In this document: positions 8,365-17,703 of the stretch, in pieces
Position numbering within the stretch: the stretch's first letter is position 1
Layout: each line of letters starts with the position of its first letter
Assembly: GCA_024636505.1 (NCBI GenBank)
Contig: JAGXGY010000008.1
Coordinates: 1 to 37,156, forward strand
DNA length: 37,156 nt
Direction of reading: 5' to 3'
Origin: Methylobacter sp.
GTDB taxonomy: Bacteria; Pseudomonadota; Gammaproteobacteria; Methylococcales; Methylomonadaceae
The notes under the pieces: model-generated
What the model was told of the DNA's origin: nothing
Databases searched by the model: none
Seen by the model: the letters and a program-made list of their open reading frames with translations, nothing else
Made by a program: the position numbers and the translations under genes

Positions 8365-10500
8365 TTAACCGCCGCCGTCGGCTTTCTTTTTTGCGTGCTG
8401 TTTACGTAACCACACGATAAGACCGAACAAACCGATTCCGATAATGACGACGACCGCCAGCGCAATGGCAACATCGTCCCATCGCGCATGGCGTACCGCA
8501 TCGGCAATCCAGCCGGTAGTTATTGAAATAGCAACGATTCCGGGAAGCAAGCCGATAAGGCTGCCAACAGCAAAATCCTGCAGTCTTATTCTGGATGCGC
8601 CAGCAATGATATTGATCATTGAAAAAGGTGCAACCGGAAGAATTCTAACCATAATGACCGCTCTAAGCCCGACATCGGAAAGCTTTTTACTCAATCGGTT
8701 AAGCAAAGGACCGGCAAACCGCCTAACCGTCCGTTGTGCCAGCCTGCGTCCGATAAAAAATAGCATCAAGGCGCTCAGTTCCGCGCTCAACACGGAATAA
8801 AAAAAGCCTTCCCAAGGACCGAAAATAGTTATGGTCGCGATAATCATCAAGGTAACCGGAAAAGAGATCAATCCTCCGGCTATATAGAAAAGGGGAACCA
8901 GAAACGGCATATAGGGCTGTTGCTTGATCCAGGCCGCTACGGCCATGGCCGTAGCGAGATCAAATTGTTCTGCCAAAGGCGTCCAGCGCCATAAAGCCGC
9001 CAGCCCCAGGAATACGGCAATCAGCACAATAATTTTCAGTATATGCCAAGAGGCAAAAAGCTGTTGATCGGGACCGATAAAATACTCGATCAGCTGTTCC
9101 GGTTCGATCGGTTTTTCCGGATCCAGCAATTCGGACTCGGGGACCCACTGATCAACTTCCGGAGGAATGTCGCCGTTTAAGGTAATCAGGGTGCGTTCAC
9201 CGCCACGCAAGCACTCGATAGCACCGATCAGCGTGTTTTGTTTGGCAAATGCCTCAGCGAGCCGTTCATCGGCAACACCCAGATGTTCGGCTATCAGACG
9301 GTGACGGAAAGCGGCGATAGTCTGCGCCTCTATCGATCCTCTGTCAGCAGCGATGGAAAGGTCGCACTCCGAATCCAGTCCCAGCGATCGATTGCTCAGA
9401 TTCGATGAACCGACCCGGACGAAACAGTCGTCTATCACCATCACCTTGGCATGAACCATCAAGCTGACATTCCGGTGTGCGTCAAGCTGCGGATAATAAA
9501 TACGCAGGCGATTATGCCGATCGGCTTGCTGTAATTTATGCATAATCCGTCCCCGCAATACATCCATGGTGTGCTGCTCCAGCCAGCCGCCGGTTTTTTT
9601 AGGCATAACCATAACCACTTCCGGTCCGTCCGCTTGCTGAAGCCGCGCTTTCAATGCTTCACCGATGTGGTAAGAGCTCAGGTATTGATTTTCGATATAG
9701 ATAAAGTCTTGCGCTACGGCGATGCTGTCAAGATAGAGCCGTTCGACCTCGCGCACCTCGGCATAATGTTCATAGGCGGGACAAGTCCTTGAGATGGCAA
9801 TTTTCACGTGCTGGAAATCCGGTTTTACGCTCAACGGCCAGGGATCGCCGATTGCAATCTGCCGATCGATAAACGGCCGCTCCCCGCAAGCTCTTTGCCA
9901 GCGTTCTTTGACCCATTCGCCCAAGGCCTGTGCCGCCTCGCCGTCAACCACCATCTGCACATCGTGAAACGGGGGATAGGGTTCGCCACCGGGTCCCACG
10001 CGCAAAGGATTGTCAGACTGATGCGCCGAATTATCCCAGCGCCATTTACTGAGATCAAGGCCGCCCGAAAAAGCGACGGCATCATCGATGACCACAATTT
10101 TCTGATGCTGAGATGCGCCGACCGGATGCTGGCCGTCAAGACAGAACTGGATATGCTTGTGCGTGGTCCATTTGAGTTTATAGCGAGGAAAGAATTCGCG
10201 CTCCATCGCATAGATCATCGCAAAATCCCAGCTCAAAAGATAAATTCTGAGTCCGTTGTGGCGTTTGGCCAAAAAATCAAGAAACTTGCCCAGTTTATCC
10301 GGGTAGCCGTCGCACTGACCGTCGCGGATCATGCGCAATTCGCTGTGCAGATCCCAACCGACGATGATGATGGATCGGCGCGCCCGGCGCATCGCCTGAT
10401 GCAAAGCCCGAAAATAATCCTCGCCGTCTATGATGAAAGCGGCTCGTTGCGCCGTTTCCATGCGCCAACAATTCTTTGATGTCTCAAAAATAGTATTCAC
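8365..10500 (-). CDS. Phospholipase D-like protein fused to a VTT (TVP38/DedA-like) membrane domain
   Basis: A 711-residue fusion. The N-terminal half carries two phospholipase D HKD motifs: HQKIVVID (H132, K134, D139) and HAKVMVID (H350, K352, D357), the second followed by GSSNLSNRS. The C-terminal part, from about residue 490, is hydrophobic with several membrane helices and the VTT/SNARE-associated signature region (FISFP-like ISFPVTL and RILPVAPFSMINIIAGASRI). The PLD half would transfer or hydrolyse phosphatidyl groups, as in cardiolipin synthase, and the VTT half would anchor it and may handle lipid scrambling; the latter is inference. The start is GTG at 10500, supported by AAGGAG at 10510-10515. 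The EEP gene follows after 2 bases. Confidence 0.88.
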   Translation of the reverse strand: MNTIFETSKNCWRMETAQRAAFIIDGEDYFRALHQAMRRARRSIIIVGWDLHSELRMIRDGQCDGYPDKLGKFLDFLAKRHNGLRIYLLSWDFAMIYAMEREFFPRYKLKWTTHKHIQFCLDGQHPVGASQHQKIVVIDDAVAFSGGLDLSKWRWDNSAHQSDNPLRVGPGGEPYPPFHDVQMVVDGEAAQALGEWVKERWQRACGERPFIDRQIAIGDPWPLSVKPDFQHVKIAISRTCPAYEHYAEVREVERLYLDSIAVAQDFIYIENQYLSSYHIGEALKARLQQADGPEVVMVMPKKTGGWLEQHTMDVLRGRIMHKLQQADRHNRLRIYYPQLDAHRNVSLMVHAKVMVIDDCFVRVGSSNLSNRSLGLDSECDLSIAADRGSIEAQTIAAFRHRLIAEHLGVADERLAEAFAKQNTLIGAIECLRGGERTLITLNGDIPPEVDQWVPESELLDPEKPIEPEQLIEYFIGPDQQLFASWHILKIIVLIAVFLGLAALWRWTPLAEQFDLATAMAVAAWIKQQPYMPFLVPLFYIAGGLISFPVTLMIIATITIFGPWEGFFYSVLSAELSALMLFFIGRRLAQRTVRRFAGPLLNRLSKKLSDVGLRAVIMVRILPVAPFSMINIIAGASRIRLQDFAVGSLIGLLPGIVAISITTGWIADAVRHARWDDVAIALAVVVIIGIGLFGLIVWLRKQHAKKKADGGG

Positions 10501-10620
10501 ACGATTGGACTCCTTAAAACCGGATCAGCTTATCTTCTAATGTTACTCGCTGTTCGCAAAAAACCCGAAAAATTTTTTCAGCCAATAAGGAAACATCCCG
10601 TTGAGGTCATCGAACAGCAA

Positions 10621-12135
10621 TTATTTTGCGCCCATGCGAATTTTAATCACAGGACTGGTGCCGGTATTTTCTTTTAACGTTCTAACCACGTTAATGAGTT
10701 TTTGATCCGCCGTGCAATTTTTAATATAAGGTTTATTATCAAAAAAAATACTTTCTATTTCCATGCCGGGCTTCAGTTGAATCAATGAGATTTCAAGCAC
10801 CGGACGCTCCAAAACGACATGTTCCCACTGACTGGCGAGCCGGCTGTTTTTCCATGATTTTTTAATCGCAGGAAGCTCCTCTTTCATGTCAACGGTTATA
10901 TCTTCTTTGAGTATTTTAATGAAAGCGTCGACAATAAGCGGATCGTAATAACTGCCTTTCCGATTGATTAATTGACTGATTGCGCCGCTAACCGACATAA
11001 CTTCACCGGTCATCGAGCCTTCAAGATAACCGATATAATCACTGACAACACTGAGAATGCGGGAGCCTGCCGGAATCTTTTGTTTGGCCAGGCCATCCGG
11101 CAGGCCTGAGCCGTCATAGCGCTCGTATTGATGCCGGATTAAAACAGAAGCGCCTTTTAACTGGGTCAAGCCATTTAACAAGGCTTCGCCTTCTACCGCA
11201 TGTTCTAAATAGCGTTGTTTATCGGCAAGCGGTATCGAGTAAAAAGACTCTGCCAGCAAAGTGTCCGGCAAACTCATCTTACCGATTTGCATCAGCAAGC
11301 CGGCATAAAGAATATCTTTCTTCTGCTCCCCATTCATACCCATTTTACGGGCAACCAGCGTGGCTTTTTCGATAATATATTTTGACTGCCCACTCTTAAT
11401 GCCGGGCCGCATTTCAATAATATGGGCAAATGTTTTGATGGAATCAATATATTGTTGCTTTAATTGTTCATTTGCCTTATCAAGAGACAGTACCGTACGT
11501 TCAAGCCGTTCGGCGGAAAGGCGCAGCTGCTGTTCGGTTTGTTTGCGCTTATCAACCTCTTTCATCAACTGTATGGTGTTATTGGAGAGATTGCTGCAGG
11601 TTGAAAGGATGATGTTGAGCAACAATTCAACCCCGCCACGCACTTGCTCGCTAGCTTGTTTCTTTGCCCGCTCCTTTGACAGACCGGATTGCATAGCCAT
11701 TACCACTAAGGCCAGATATTTATCGTTTTCCAGGATATGAGAGGCCAGCCAGCGAACCAGGAACGAAAGGACTTCCTCAATCACACCCTCTGCCGAGTCG
11801 GTATTTGCTTTAGCTTTTAGGCTAAGAACAGTTGATATAAAATCCTTATGCTCTTCTTTATGCTGTGTTTCTAAGGAATCCTCCGGGAAATGTTGATGCC
11901 AAATGGCTTCTTCAGCCTGAAAATGGTAAACAGTATAGTCCGCAAGCTCTTGAAAAATGATGTCGATGGTCTGAACATCAGAATGGAAGGCCATATGGCT
12001 GGCCAAGCGATTTAATAACTGAACCAGTTTTTGGTGTTGTTCATCAATCGTCGCTATGCCGGTATTAAAATAGTCATTCCATGGAAAGACATCAATTGAT
12101 TTCATGAGTTCATTCTCATATTTTTTATATGCCAT
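10621..12135 (-). CDS. Bacteriohemerythrin fused to a degenerate HD-GYP domain
   Basis: A 504-residue protein. Residues 15-145 form an O2-binding hemerythrin domain with all expected di-iron ligands visible: H34, H71, E75, H92, H96, H133 and D138. Residues about 190-235 look like coiled coil. Residues about 235-420 align with HD-GYP c-di-GMP phosphodiesterases but lack the catalytic residues: the HD pair is M282-Q283 in LLMQIGKMSLPD, the early GHS histidine is Q250, the HHE motif reads QYE (336-338), and GYP is GLP (344-346). It is therefore probably a non-catalytic c-di-GMP binding or protein-interaction module controlled by O2 or redox state. The start may instead be M11 (12105), which is the first Met with a GAGA upstream. 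It is monocistronic. Confidence 0.85.
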   Translation of the reverse strand: MAYKKYENELMKSIDVFPWNDYFNTGIATIDEQHQKLVQLLNRLASHMAFHSDVQTIDIIFQELADYTVYHFQAEEAIWHQHFPEDSLETQHKEEHKDFISTVLSLKAKANTDSAEGVIEEVLSFLVRWLASHILENDKYLALVVMAMQSGLSKERAKKQASEQVRGGVELLLNIILSTCSNLSNNTIQLMKEVDKRKQTEQQLRLSAERLERTVLSLDKANEQLKQQYIDSIKTFAHIIEMRPGIKSGQSKYIIEKATLVARKMGMNGEQKKDILYAGLLMQIGKMSLPDTLLAESFYSIPLADKQRYLEHAVEGEALLNGLTQLKGASVLIRHQYERYDGSGLPDGLAKQKIPAGSRILSVVSDYIGYLEGSMTGEVMSVSGAISQLINRKGSYYDPLIVDAFIKILKEDITVDMKEELPAIKKSWKNSRLASQWEHVVLERPVLEISLIQLKPGMEIESIFFDNKPYIKNCTADQKLINVVRTLKENTGTSPVIKIRMGAK

Positions 12136-12214
12136 AGGATGTCAACTTGGTATTTTTAGCTGTCAAAATAATTCTCTTTTTATCTTGTGCAGCGTAAAAC
12201 CCCGCCGTTCAGGA

Positions 12215-12368
12215 CATAGCTATATCTACACAACTTAGAAACGCTAAGCGGGGTGGGTCTGGTTCCCATGCTCCTGCGTGGAAACCCATACTGTCATGCT
12301 TGCCCATGCAGGAGCGTGGGAATGCGCGTTGCCCCGTCCGGCTATGATGACTTGTGTAGATAGCTATG
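12215..12368. repeat. MITE-like composite repeat with terminal inverted repeats and REP hairpins
   Basis: The gap 12136-12442 holds a 154-bp element bounded by an imperfect inverted repeat of about 20 bp: CATAGCTATATCTACACAAC at 12215 and its near complement at 12349-12368. Inside are a REP-like hairpin at 12261-12286 and a second, inverted one near 12295-12326. The segment TTAGAAACGCTAAGCGGGG next to the left end recurs, inverted, near 27110-27150 together with the same REP hairpin, so this is a dispersed composite element. No coding content is supported. Confidence 0.6.
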
Positions 12369-12402
12369 CCCCCAAAGGAAGGGGCTTTACGGTGCTTTTT
12401 GG

Positions 12403-12431
12403 TAAAAGGTGGAGAAAAAAGTTTCCCCACC
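12403..12431 (-). terminator. Intrinsic terminator of the aspartate aminotransferase gene
   Basis: On the minus strand GGTGGGGAAA pairs with TTTCTCCACC (one G-T wobble) around CTTT and is followed by TTTT. It lies just after the stop of the aminotransferase gene. Confidence 0.7.
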
Positions 12432-12442
12432 CCAAGAAAAAT

Positions 12443-13624
12443 TTAAATCGCTTTCTTAATCCGCTGCATCGCATTCTGCAGATTTGCCATGCTGGTGGCT
12501 ATCGAAATCCGGATATGCCCCGGGGTGCCGAACGCGGAACCCGGCACTAACGCCACACCGGCTTCTTCGATCAAATACTCGGAAAAGCCCAGATCGTCAT
12601 TGATGTTATCCAGCCTGGCAATCAGCTTTTCCACATTAGGAAACACGTAAAAGGTGCCGTCGGTTTCCAGACAGTCAACGCCGTCGATGCTGTTCAGTTC
12701 GGCAACCACATAATCGTGGCGCTTTTTAAACTCAACACACATGTTGTCGATAAAGCTTTGGTCGCCGGTTAACGCGGCTTCGGCGGCATGTTGCGAAATC
12801 GAGGTCGGGTTGGAGGTGCTTTGCGACTGAATAGTACACATCGCCTCGATCAAATCCGCAGGCCCCGCCGCATAACCGATACGCCAGCCGGTCATCGAAT
12901 AGGCTTTGGAGACGCCGTTCATGACCACGGTGCGCTCATAAAGATCAGGATGCGCGTTTAAAATATTAACGAACGTACCTTGCTGCCATAGGATATGCTC
13001 GTACATATCGTCGGTAGCGATGATAATGTTGGGGAAATCCTTTAGCACGTCGCCCAAGGCTTTAAGCTCTTCCAGGCTATAGGCAATGCCGGACGGATTG
13101 GACGGGCTGTTGATAAAGATTAACCGGGTTTTATCGGTAATGGCGGCGCGCAATTGTTCTGGCGATATTTTAAAATTTTGCGCTTGCGTGGTTTCGACAA
13201 TCACCGGCACGCCATCGGCCAATAACACCATGTCAGGATAGGAAACCCAAAACGGCGCCGGAATAATCACTTCATCGCCTGCATTAAGCAGAGCCTGGGT
13301 CAAATTGAATGAACTTTGCTTGCCGCCGCAGGACACCAGAATCTGCTTGGCCTGGTAATCAAGACCGTTATCGTTTTTATATTTGGCAATAATGGCTTTT
13401 TTCAGGCTGGCGATGCCGTCGACGGCAGTGTATTTAGTATAACCGCTATCAATCGCCTTAACCGCCGCCGCCTTGATATGATCCGGGGTGTCGAAATCCG
13501 GCTCACCGGCACCCAGACCGATAATGTCTTTACCCGCAGCCCGCATTTGCGCGGCTCTGGCGGTAATCGCCAACGTCGGCGATGGTTTAACTGCCTGCAC
13601 TCTGTTAGAAAGTTTGATGCTCAT
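12443..13624 (-). CDS. aspC: Aspartate aminotransferase, class I (I-gamma type)
   Basis: A 393-residue PLP enzyme exchanging amino groups between aspartate and 2-oxoglutarate or related oxo-acids. Fold-type I motifs are present: GAGEPDFDTP near the N-terminus, SPSNPSG in the cofactor site, and SKAYSMTGWRIGYAAGP with the PLP-binding lysine K240. The protein starts MSIKLSNRVQAVKPSPTL, a typical I-gamma N-terminus, so the first ATG is accepted; GGGGA lies upstream. It is divergent from uvrB, with a large inverted repeat in the shared intergenic region, and has its own terminator downstream. In some bacteria this subgroup also uses prephenate, so substrate range is not certain. Confidence 0.9.
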   Translation of the reverse strand: MSIKLSNRVQAVKPSPTLAITARAAQMRAAGKDIIGLGAGEPDFDTPDHIKAAAVKAIDSGYTKYTAVDGIASLKKAIIAKYKNDNGLDYQAKQILVSCGGKQSSFNLTQALLNAGDEVIIPAPFWVSYPDMVLLADGVPVIVETTQAQNFKISPEQLRAAITDKTRLIFINSPSNPSGIAYSLEELKALGDVLKDFPNIIIATDDMYEHILWQQGTFVNILNAHPDLYERTVVMNGVSKAYSMTGWRIGYAAGPADLIEAMCTIQSQSTSNPTSISQHAAEAALTGDQSFIDNMCVEFKKRHDYVVAELNSIDGVDCLETDGTFYVFPNVEKLIARLDNINDDLGFSEYLIEEAGVALVPGSAFGTPGHIRISIATSMANLQNAMQRIKKAI

Positions 13625-13716
13625 ATTTCCCCGTGTAAAATCAATGTCTAAAGATAAAGCAGATTATACATTATGTATAATAGCTTATTAACAATCAGCC
13701 ATTAAAAAACAGTATC

Positions 13717-13826
13717 GTTCCGGTACTCAGCCGTCACCACTTTGTAGAAGCGGGCCATGCCCGCGATATTTGGACGATTACGCTCCCTTCATCGCGGGCA
13801 TGGCTTCATTGCTTCGGTACCGGAAC
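13717..13826. repeat. Large nested inverted repeat between aspC and uvrB
   Basis: Two nested perfect inverted repeats: GTTCCGGTAC (13717-13726) with GTACCGGAAC (13817-13826), and GCCATGCCCGCGAT (13754-13767) with ATCGCGGGCATGGC (13791-13804), plus GAAGC/GCTTC between them. The whole 110-bp element could extrude as a cruciform or fold as RNA. It ends 32 bases before the uvrB start and has the look of a small non-autonomous repeat. Confidence 0.75.
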
Positions 13827-13858
13827 AATAAAGCCGTTATATTCATTGAGAAATCCAC

Positions 13859-15871
13859 GTGAAAAAAAACTTCAAACTCCACAGCCGGTTTCAGCCTGCG
13901 GGCGATCAGCCTGCCGCAATTCAGGCGCTGGTCGAAGGCCTGAGCGACGGCGAAGTGCATCAGACTTTGCTGGGCGTGACCGGTTCCGGCAAAACCTTCA
14001 CCATCGCCAATGTGATCAATCAGGTGCAGCGCCCGGCGATGATTATCGCGCCCAATAAAACTCTGGCCGCGCAACTGTACGGTGAAATGAAGGAGTTTTT
14101 CCCGGAAAACAGCGTCGAGTATTTCGTTTCCTATTACGATTATTACCAGCCGGAAGCCTACGTTCCGGCCTCCGATACCTTTATCGACAAGGATGCGGCC
14201 ATCAACGAGCATATCGAGCAGATGCGCTTATCGGCGACCAAGGCCTTAATCGAACGCGAAGACACCATCGTGGTCGCCACGGTGTCGGCGATTTACGGTC
14301 TGGGCGAGCCGGAATCCTACTTCAAAATGGTGTTGCATTTGGTCAAAGGCGACATGATCAACCAGCGCGACATCCTGCGGCGGCTGGCGGAAATGCAATA
14401 CACCCGTAACGACATCGACTTGCGCCGCGCAACCTACCGGGTGCGCGGCGAAGTGATCGACGTGTTCCCGGCCGAGTCGGACAGCGAGGCGTTACGGATA
14501 GAATTGTTCGATGACGAAGTGGAGCGTTTGTCGTTATTCGACCCGCTGACCGGCGAAATCATCCGGCGCTTGGCGCGATATACCATTTACCCGAAAAGCC
14601 ATTATGTGACGCCGCGCGAGCAGCTGTTGGAAGCAGTTGAAGCCATCAAAATAGAACTCAAGGAACGCCTGGAGCAATTACGCGCGCTGAATAAACTGGT
14701 CGAAGCGCAACGGCTGGAGCAGCGAACGCTGTTCGATATCGAGATGATACTGGAAGTCGGTTATTGTTCCGGCATCGAAAACTATTCCCGCTATCTGTCC
14801 GGCCGAAGCGCGGGCGAATCGCCGCCGACCATGTTCGATTACTTGCGCGACAATGCGCTGGTGATTATCGATGAAAGCCACGTCGCCGTGCCGCAGATCG
14901 GCGCAATGTATAAGGGCGACCGCTCGCGCAAGGAAACCCTGGTCGAATACGGTTTCCGGCTGCCTTCTGCGCTGGATAACCGCCCGTTAATGTTTAATGA
15001 GTTTGAATTGAAATCCTCGCAACGGATTTATGTGTCGGCAACGCCGGGGCCTTACGAACGGGAGCATTCCGGGGTGTTTGCCGAACAGGTGGTCAGGCCG
15101 ACCGGCTTGCTCGATCCGGTCGTGGAAGTGCGCCCGGCCACTACCCAAGTCGATGATTTGCTGTCGGAAATCAACAAACGTGTTGCAGTCAAAGAGCGGG
15201 TATTGGTGACCACCTTAACCAAACGCATGTCCGAAGACTTAACCGAATATCTGGCCGAGCACGGCGTGCGGGTGCGTTATCTGCATTCCGACATCGATAC
15301 CGTGGAACGGGTGGAGATCATCCGCGATTTGCGCCTGGGACAGTTCGACGTGCTGGTCGGTATCAACCTGTTGCGCGAAGGCCTGGATATACCGGAAGTC
15401 TCCTTGGTGGCGATACTCGATGCCGACAAGGAAGGTTTTTTGCGTTCGGTCGTGTCACTGGTGCAAACCATCGGCCGGGCGGCGAGAAACGTCAACGGCA
15501 AGGCGATTTTGTACGGCGATAAAATCACCAAATCGATGCAGCAGGCGATCGACGAAACCGAGCGTCGCCGCGAAAAACAGCACCAGTTCAATATCGAGCA
15601 CCATATCGAACCGAAGACCATTTTCAAATCGGTCACCGATATTCTGCAGGTATCGATACCCGGCTCAGGACTGACCAGCGCCAATAAACTGCTGGACAAG
15701 GTGGCGGAGTTTCCGACCGATTACCAAGCGACTATGACGCCTAAGCAGACGGGCAAAAAACTGAAACAACTGGAGGATGCCATGTACCACCACGCAAAAA
15801 ATCTTGAATTCGAGCAGGCGGCAAAAATCAGGGATGAGATTAAAGTATTGCAGCAGCTGATGCTGGTTTAA
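13859..15871 (+). CDS. uvrB: UvrABC excision nuclease subunit B
   Basis: Damage-verifying helicase of nucleotide excision repair; it receives DNA from UvrA and recruits UvrC. The 670-residue length is typical. Walker A is GVTGSGKT (39-46). The beta-hairpin that clamps DNA includes [12 protein letters not shown] (92-103). Walker B/DESH is D338-H341, followed by VAVPQ. Helicase motifs V and VI appear as [12 protein letters not shown] and QTIGRAARN. The C-terminal UVR domain (about residues 630-667, [24 protein letters not shown]) is intact. The start is GTG at 13859, giving [18 protein letters not shown], the expected N-terminus. A strong LexA box was not identified upstream; the promoter region is occupied by the inverted repeat. 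Confidence 0.97.
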   Translation: MKKNFKLHSRFQPAGDQPAAIQALVEGLSDGEVHQTLLGVTGSGKTFTIANVINQVQRPAMIIAPNKTLAAQLYGEMKEFFPENSVEYFVSYYDYYQPEAYVPASDTFIDKDAAINEHIEQMRLSATKALIEREDTIVVATVSAIYGLGEPESYFKMVLHLVKGDMINQRDILRRLAEMQYTRNDIDLRRATYRVRGEVIDVFPAESDSEALRIELFDDEVERLSLFDPLTGEIIRRLARYTIYPKSHYVTPREQLLEAVEAIKIELKERLEQLRALNKLVEAQRLEQRTLFDIEMILEVGYCSGIENYSRYLSGRSAGESPPTMFDYLRDNALVIIDESHVAVPQIGAMYKGDRSRKETLVEYGFRLPSALDNRPLMFNEFELKSSQRIYVSATPGPYEREHSGVFAEQVVRPTGLLDPVVEVRPATTQVDDLLSEINKRVAVKERVLVTTLTKRMSEDLTEYLAEHGVRVRYLHSDIDTVERVEIIRDLRLGQFDVLVGINLLREGLDIPEVSLVAILDADKEGFLRSVVSLVQTIGRAARNVNGKAILYGDKITKSMQQAIDETERRREKQHQFNIEHHIEPKTIFKSVTDILQVSIPGSGLTSANKLLDKVAEFPTDYQATMTPKQTGKKLKQLEDAMYHHAKNLEFEQAAKIRDEIKVLQQLMLV

Positions 15872-15946
15872 CGTGCAGGTTGGATGACGGCGGCATGGCC
15901 AGACCTTTGCGCCGCAATCCAACACATGGACATCGACCGATATTAA

Positions 15947-16279
15947 CTAATCGCTCTTAGCCGCAAAACTATGCACCCATACCAGACTGTCGGCTTCCCA
16001 GGTCATTCCGGCATGCATTTTTAAAATGATGTCGCGGTATAGTTCAAGACTCGGATAGCCTTCGGCCTTGGCATCGGCATCGGTCATATCGCCTAAGCGC
16101 TGACGTTTTAAATCGGTAACGACAAAAGTCATCCCGTCCAACTCGAAAGTTTCGCCGGGCAAGCCATAGATGCCGTCACGACGCTGCTGTGTTTTCATTC
16201 CGGCTTTTGTCGCCTCTACCAGTTTCGCATGAGTGACCAGTCGGTCTATCGAACAGGTTTTCTCGGGGTAAGTTTCCAT
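15947..16279 (-). CDS. ASCH/PUA-like small protein
   Basis: A 110-residue soluble protein. The segments KAGMKTQQRRDGIYGLPGETFELDG and LGDMTDADAKAEGYPSLELYRD resemble ASCH-domain proteins, which have a PUA-like beta-barrel and are thought to bind RNA; related members hydrolyse N4-acetylcytidine. The GETFELDG turn and the MTDADAKAEGYPS helix are the most family-like parts. It is convergent with uvrB (75 bases apart) and has no partner gene. The ATG at 16279 is the only good start. Function is not known from the sequence. Confidence 0.55.
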   Translation of the reverse strand: METYPEKTCSIDRLVTHAKLVEATKAGMKTQQRRDGIYGLPGETFELDGMTFVVTDLKRQRLGDMTDADAKAEGYPSLELYRDIILKMHAGMTWEADSLVWVHSFAAKSD

Positions 16280-16423
16280 TGTCTATCCTAAATTTAAAAA
16301 AATCCTATTGTACACCACCTGTCAGACTGGGCTACTGCGGCAATATTCTGCCGCTGTTATCGCCTAAACTAATTCCGATGTCGGCCGATAATCGAAAATA
16401 GACAGCCTTTATTTCAGGGGAAA

Positions 16424-17479
16424 ATGCTCATGATCATAAAAAATTCCGTTATCCAATTAAATAGCCAACATCAATTCTTAAAGAGTTCTCAACAATCCGA
16501 GTCGCTACGGGTCTGGAAAACTCAGGAGCCGCCTGTCAGGTTAACGGGTAAAGAACATCCGCTAGACGGACTTAGCTTAAGCGAGTCGGCTAAAATACAT
16601 AAAACCGAAAAAGAATCGCTTGATCTCAGTGAAGTCCCCGATGCGAATCACGGTGTAAGATTACAAATCATAAGGCAGATGGTTAAAGCATTAACCGGCC
16701 ATGAATTCAAAGTCTTTTCGGCGAATGAGCTGACAGCCAAGGCTGATGATGACATAAAAAATGTCGCCATCGATATAACGCCGCCGGCAAACCAACAGCC
16801 ATCTGCGAGATTCGGCCTTGTTTACCAGCATCGTAGCGTTTACCGGGAATCTGAAAGCACCAGCTTTTCTGCTGTAGGCTCCATTCAAACGCAAGACGGA
16901 AAAAGTATCGAATTCTCGGTTCAGCTGAATATGAGCCGTGAATTTCGTATGGAAACCAACCTTTCCCTTACCGCAGGCGACCCTGAAAAAAAAGTCGATC
17001 CGCTGGTTATCAATTTTGACGGCAATGCAGCGGCGTTATCGCAAACACGCTTCGAATTTGATATTGATGCCAACGGCACGACCGAGCAAATTGCCGCATT
17101 AAGGCCGGGCAGCGGTTATCTGGCGCTGGATAAGAATCAGGACGGTGTAATCAATGACGGTTCAGAATTGTTCGGCCCGAATTCAGGCAACGGGTTTGCA
17201 GAACTGGCCAAATATGACAGCGACAACAATAATTTTATTGACCAAGCCGACCCGATCTATAACCGCTTGAGAATCTGGCAGCGTCATGAGGACGGCAGTC
17301 AGCAGCTGACGGCGCTGGGTGATAACAATATAGGCGCTATCTATCTTGGACACGTCACCACGCCTTTTCAATTACGCACTGCCGATAACCAATCGCTAGG
17401 GGAAGTTACCGGAACCGGTATTTTTTTAACTGAAGACGGTAAAACCGGAACTGTTCAGGAAATCGACTTGCATGTTTGA
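16424..17479 (+). CDS. Hypothetical protein with C-terminal EF-hand-like calcium motifs
   Basis: A 351-residue protein with no signal peptide. Residues about 1-180 are polar and unrecognised. The C-terminal half contains two calcium-loop-like stretches, DKNQDGVINDGSELFG and DSDNNNFIDQADPIY, preceded by FDIDANG. Proteins with this C-terminal block are common in aquatic gammaproteobacteria and are usually annotated as VCBS or EF-hand proteins. Calcium binding is inferred; cellular location is unclear, possibly non-classically secreted. GGGGA lies just before the ATG at 16424; ATG 16430 is an alternative. It appears to be a single-gene unit. Confidence 0.65.
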   Translation: MLMIIKNSVIQLNSQHQFLKSSQQSESLRVWKTQEPPVRLTGKEHPLDGLSLSESAKIHKTEKESLDLSEVPDANHGVRLQIIRQMVKALTGHEFKVFSANELTAKADDDIKNVAIDITPPANQQPSARFGLVYQHRSVYRESESTSFSAVGSIQTQDGKSIEFSVQLNMSREFRMETNLSLTAGDPEKKVDPLVINFDGNAAALSQTRFEFDIDANGTTEQIAALRPGSGYLALDKNQDGVINDGSELFGPNSGNGFAELAKYDSDNNNFIDQADPIYNRLRIWQRHEDGSQQLTALGDNNIGAIYLGHVTTPFQLRTADNQSLGEVTGTGIFLTEDGKTGTVQEIDLHV

Positions 17480-17539
17480 CATCATCGACACAAGTTAAAG
17501 AGCCGGGGCGATCCGGCAGGTCGCCCGCATTGCTTAGCG

Positions 17540-17703
17540 ATAAAATTATTGATATAGGTGTTTGTACGGATAAATTCCATCAATATATTTTGTTATTCTA
17601 CAGGCGACAAGTAGGGCTGGATGCTATATTTTGTCGCATTATCTCTTTTACAAAGGCCACCTGAGGCTTATGCCTCCGTCTCTCTTAAGGTGGTCTTTTT
17701 TTT
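17540..17703 (+). ncRNA. Candidate small RNA before a strong terminator
   Basis: No gene is supported between 17480 and 17701. A promoter-like pair (TTGATA, 16 bases, TAAATT, near 17550-17575) precedes about 130 bases that include a 7-bp inverted repeat GCGACAA/TTGTCGC (about 17603-17637), a GAGGC-TTAT-GCCTC hairpin and a terminator with eight T. The arrangement suits a stand-alone small RNA, but it could also be an untranslated 3' end. Confidence 0.3.
17653..17703 (+). terminator. Two-hairpin intrinsic terminator
   Basis: AAGGCCACCT pairs with AGGTGGTCTT (one wobble), enclosing a GAGGC/GCCTC hairpin, and runs into eight T on the plus strand. It sits between the EF-hand-like gene and the convergent ATPase gene; the minus-strand T-run is short. 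Confidence 0.7.

Noticed and set aside
12209..12550. Overlapping frames of 73 and 90 residues on both strands
   Set aside because: They lie in the composite REP element and over the end of the aminotransferase gene and contain only repeat-derived sequence.
17476..17664. 62-residue frame after the EF-hand-like gene
   Set aside because: No ribosome binding site, no family resemblance, and it overlaps the candidate small RNA and terminator.
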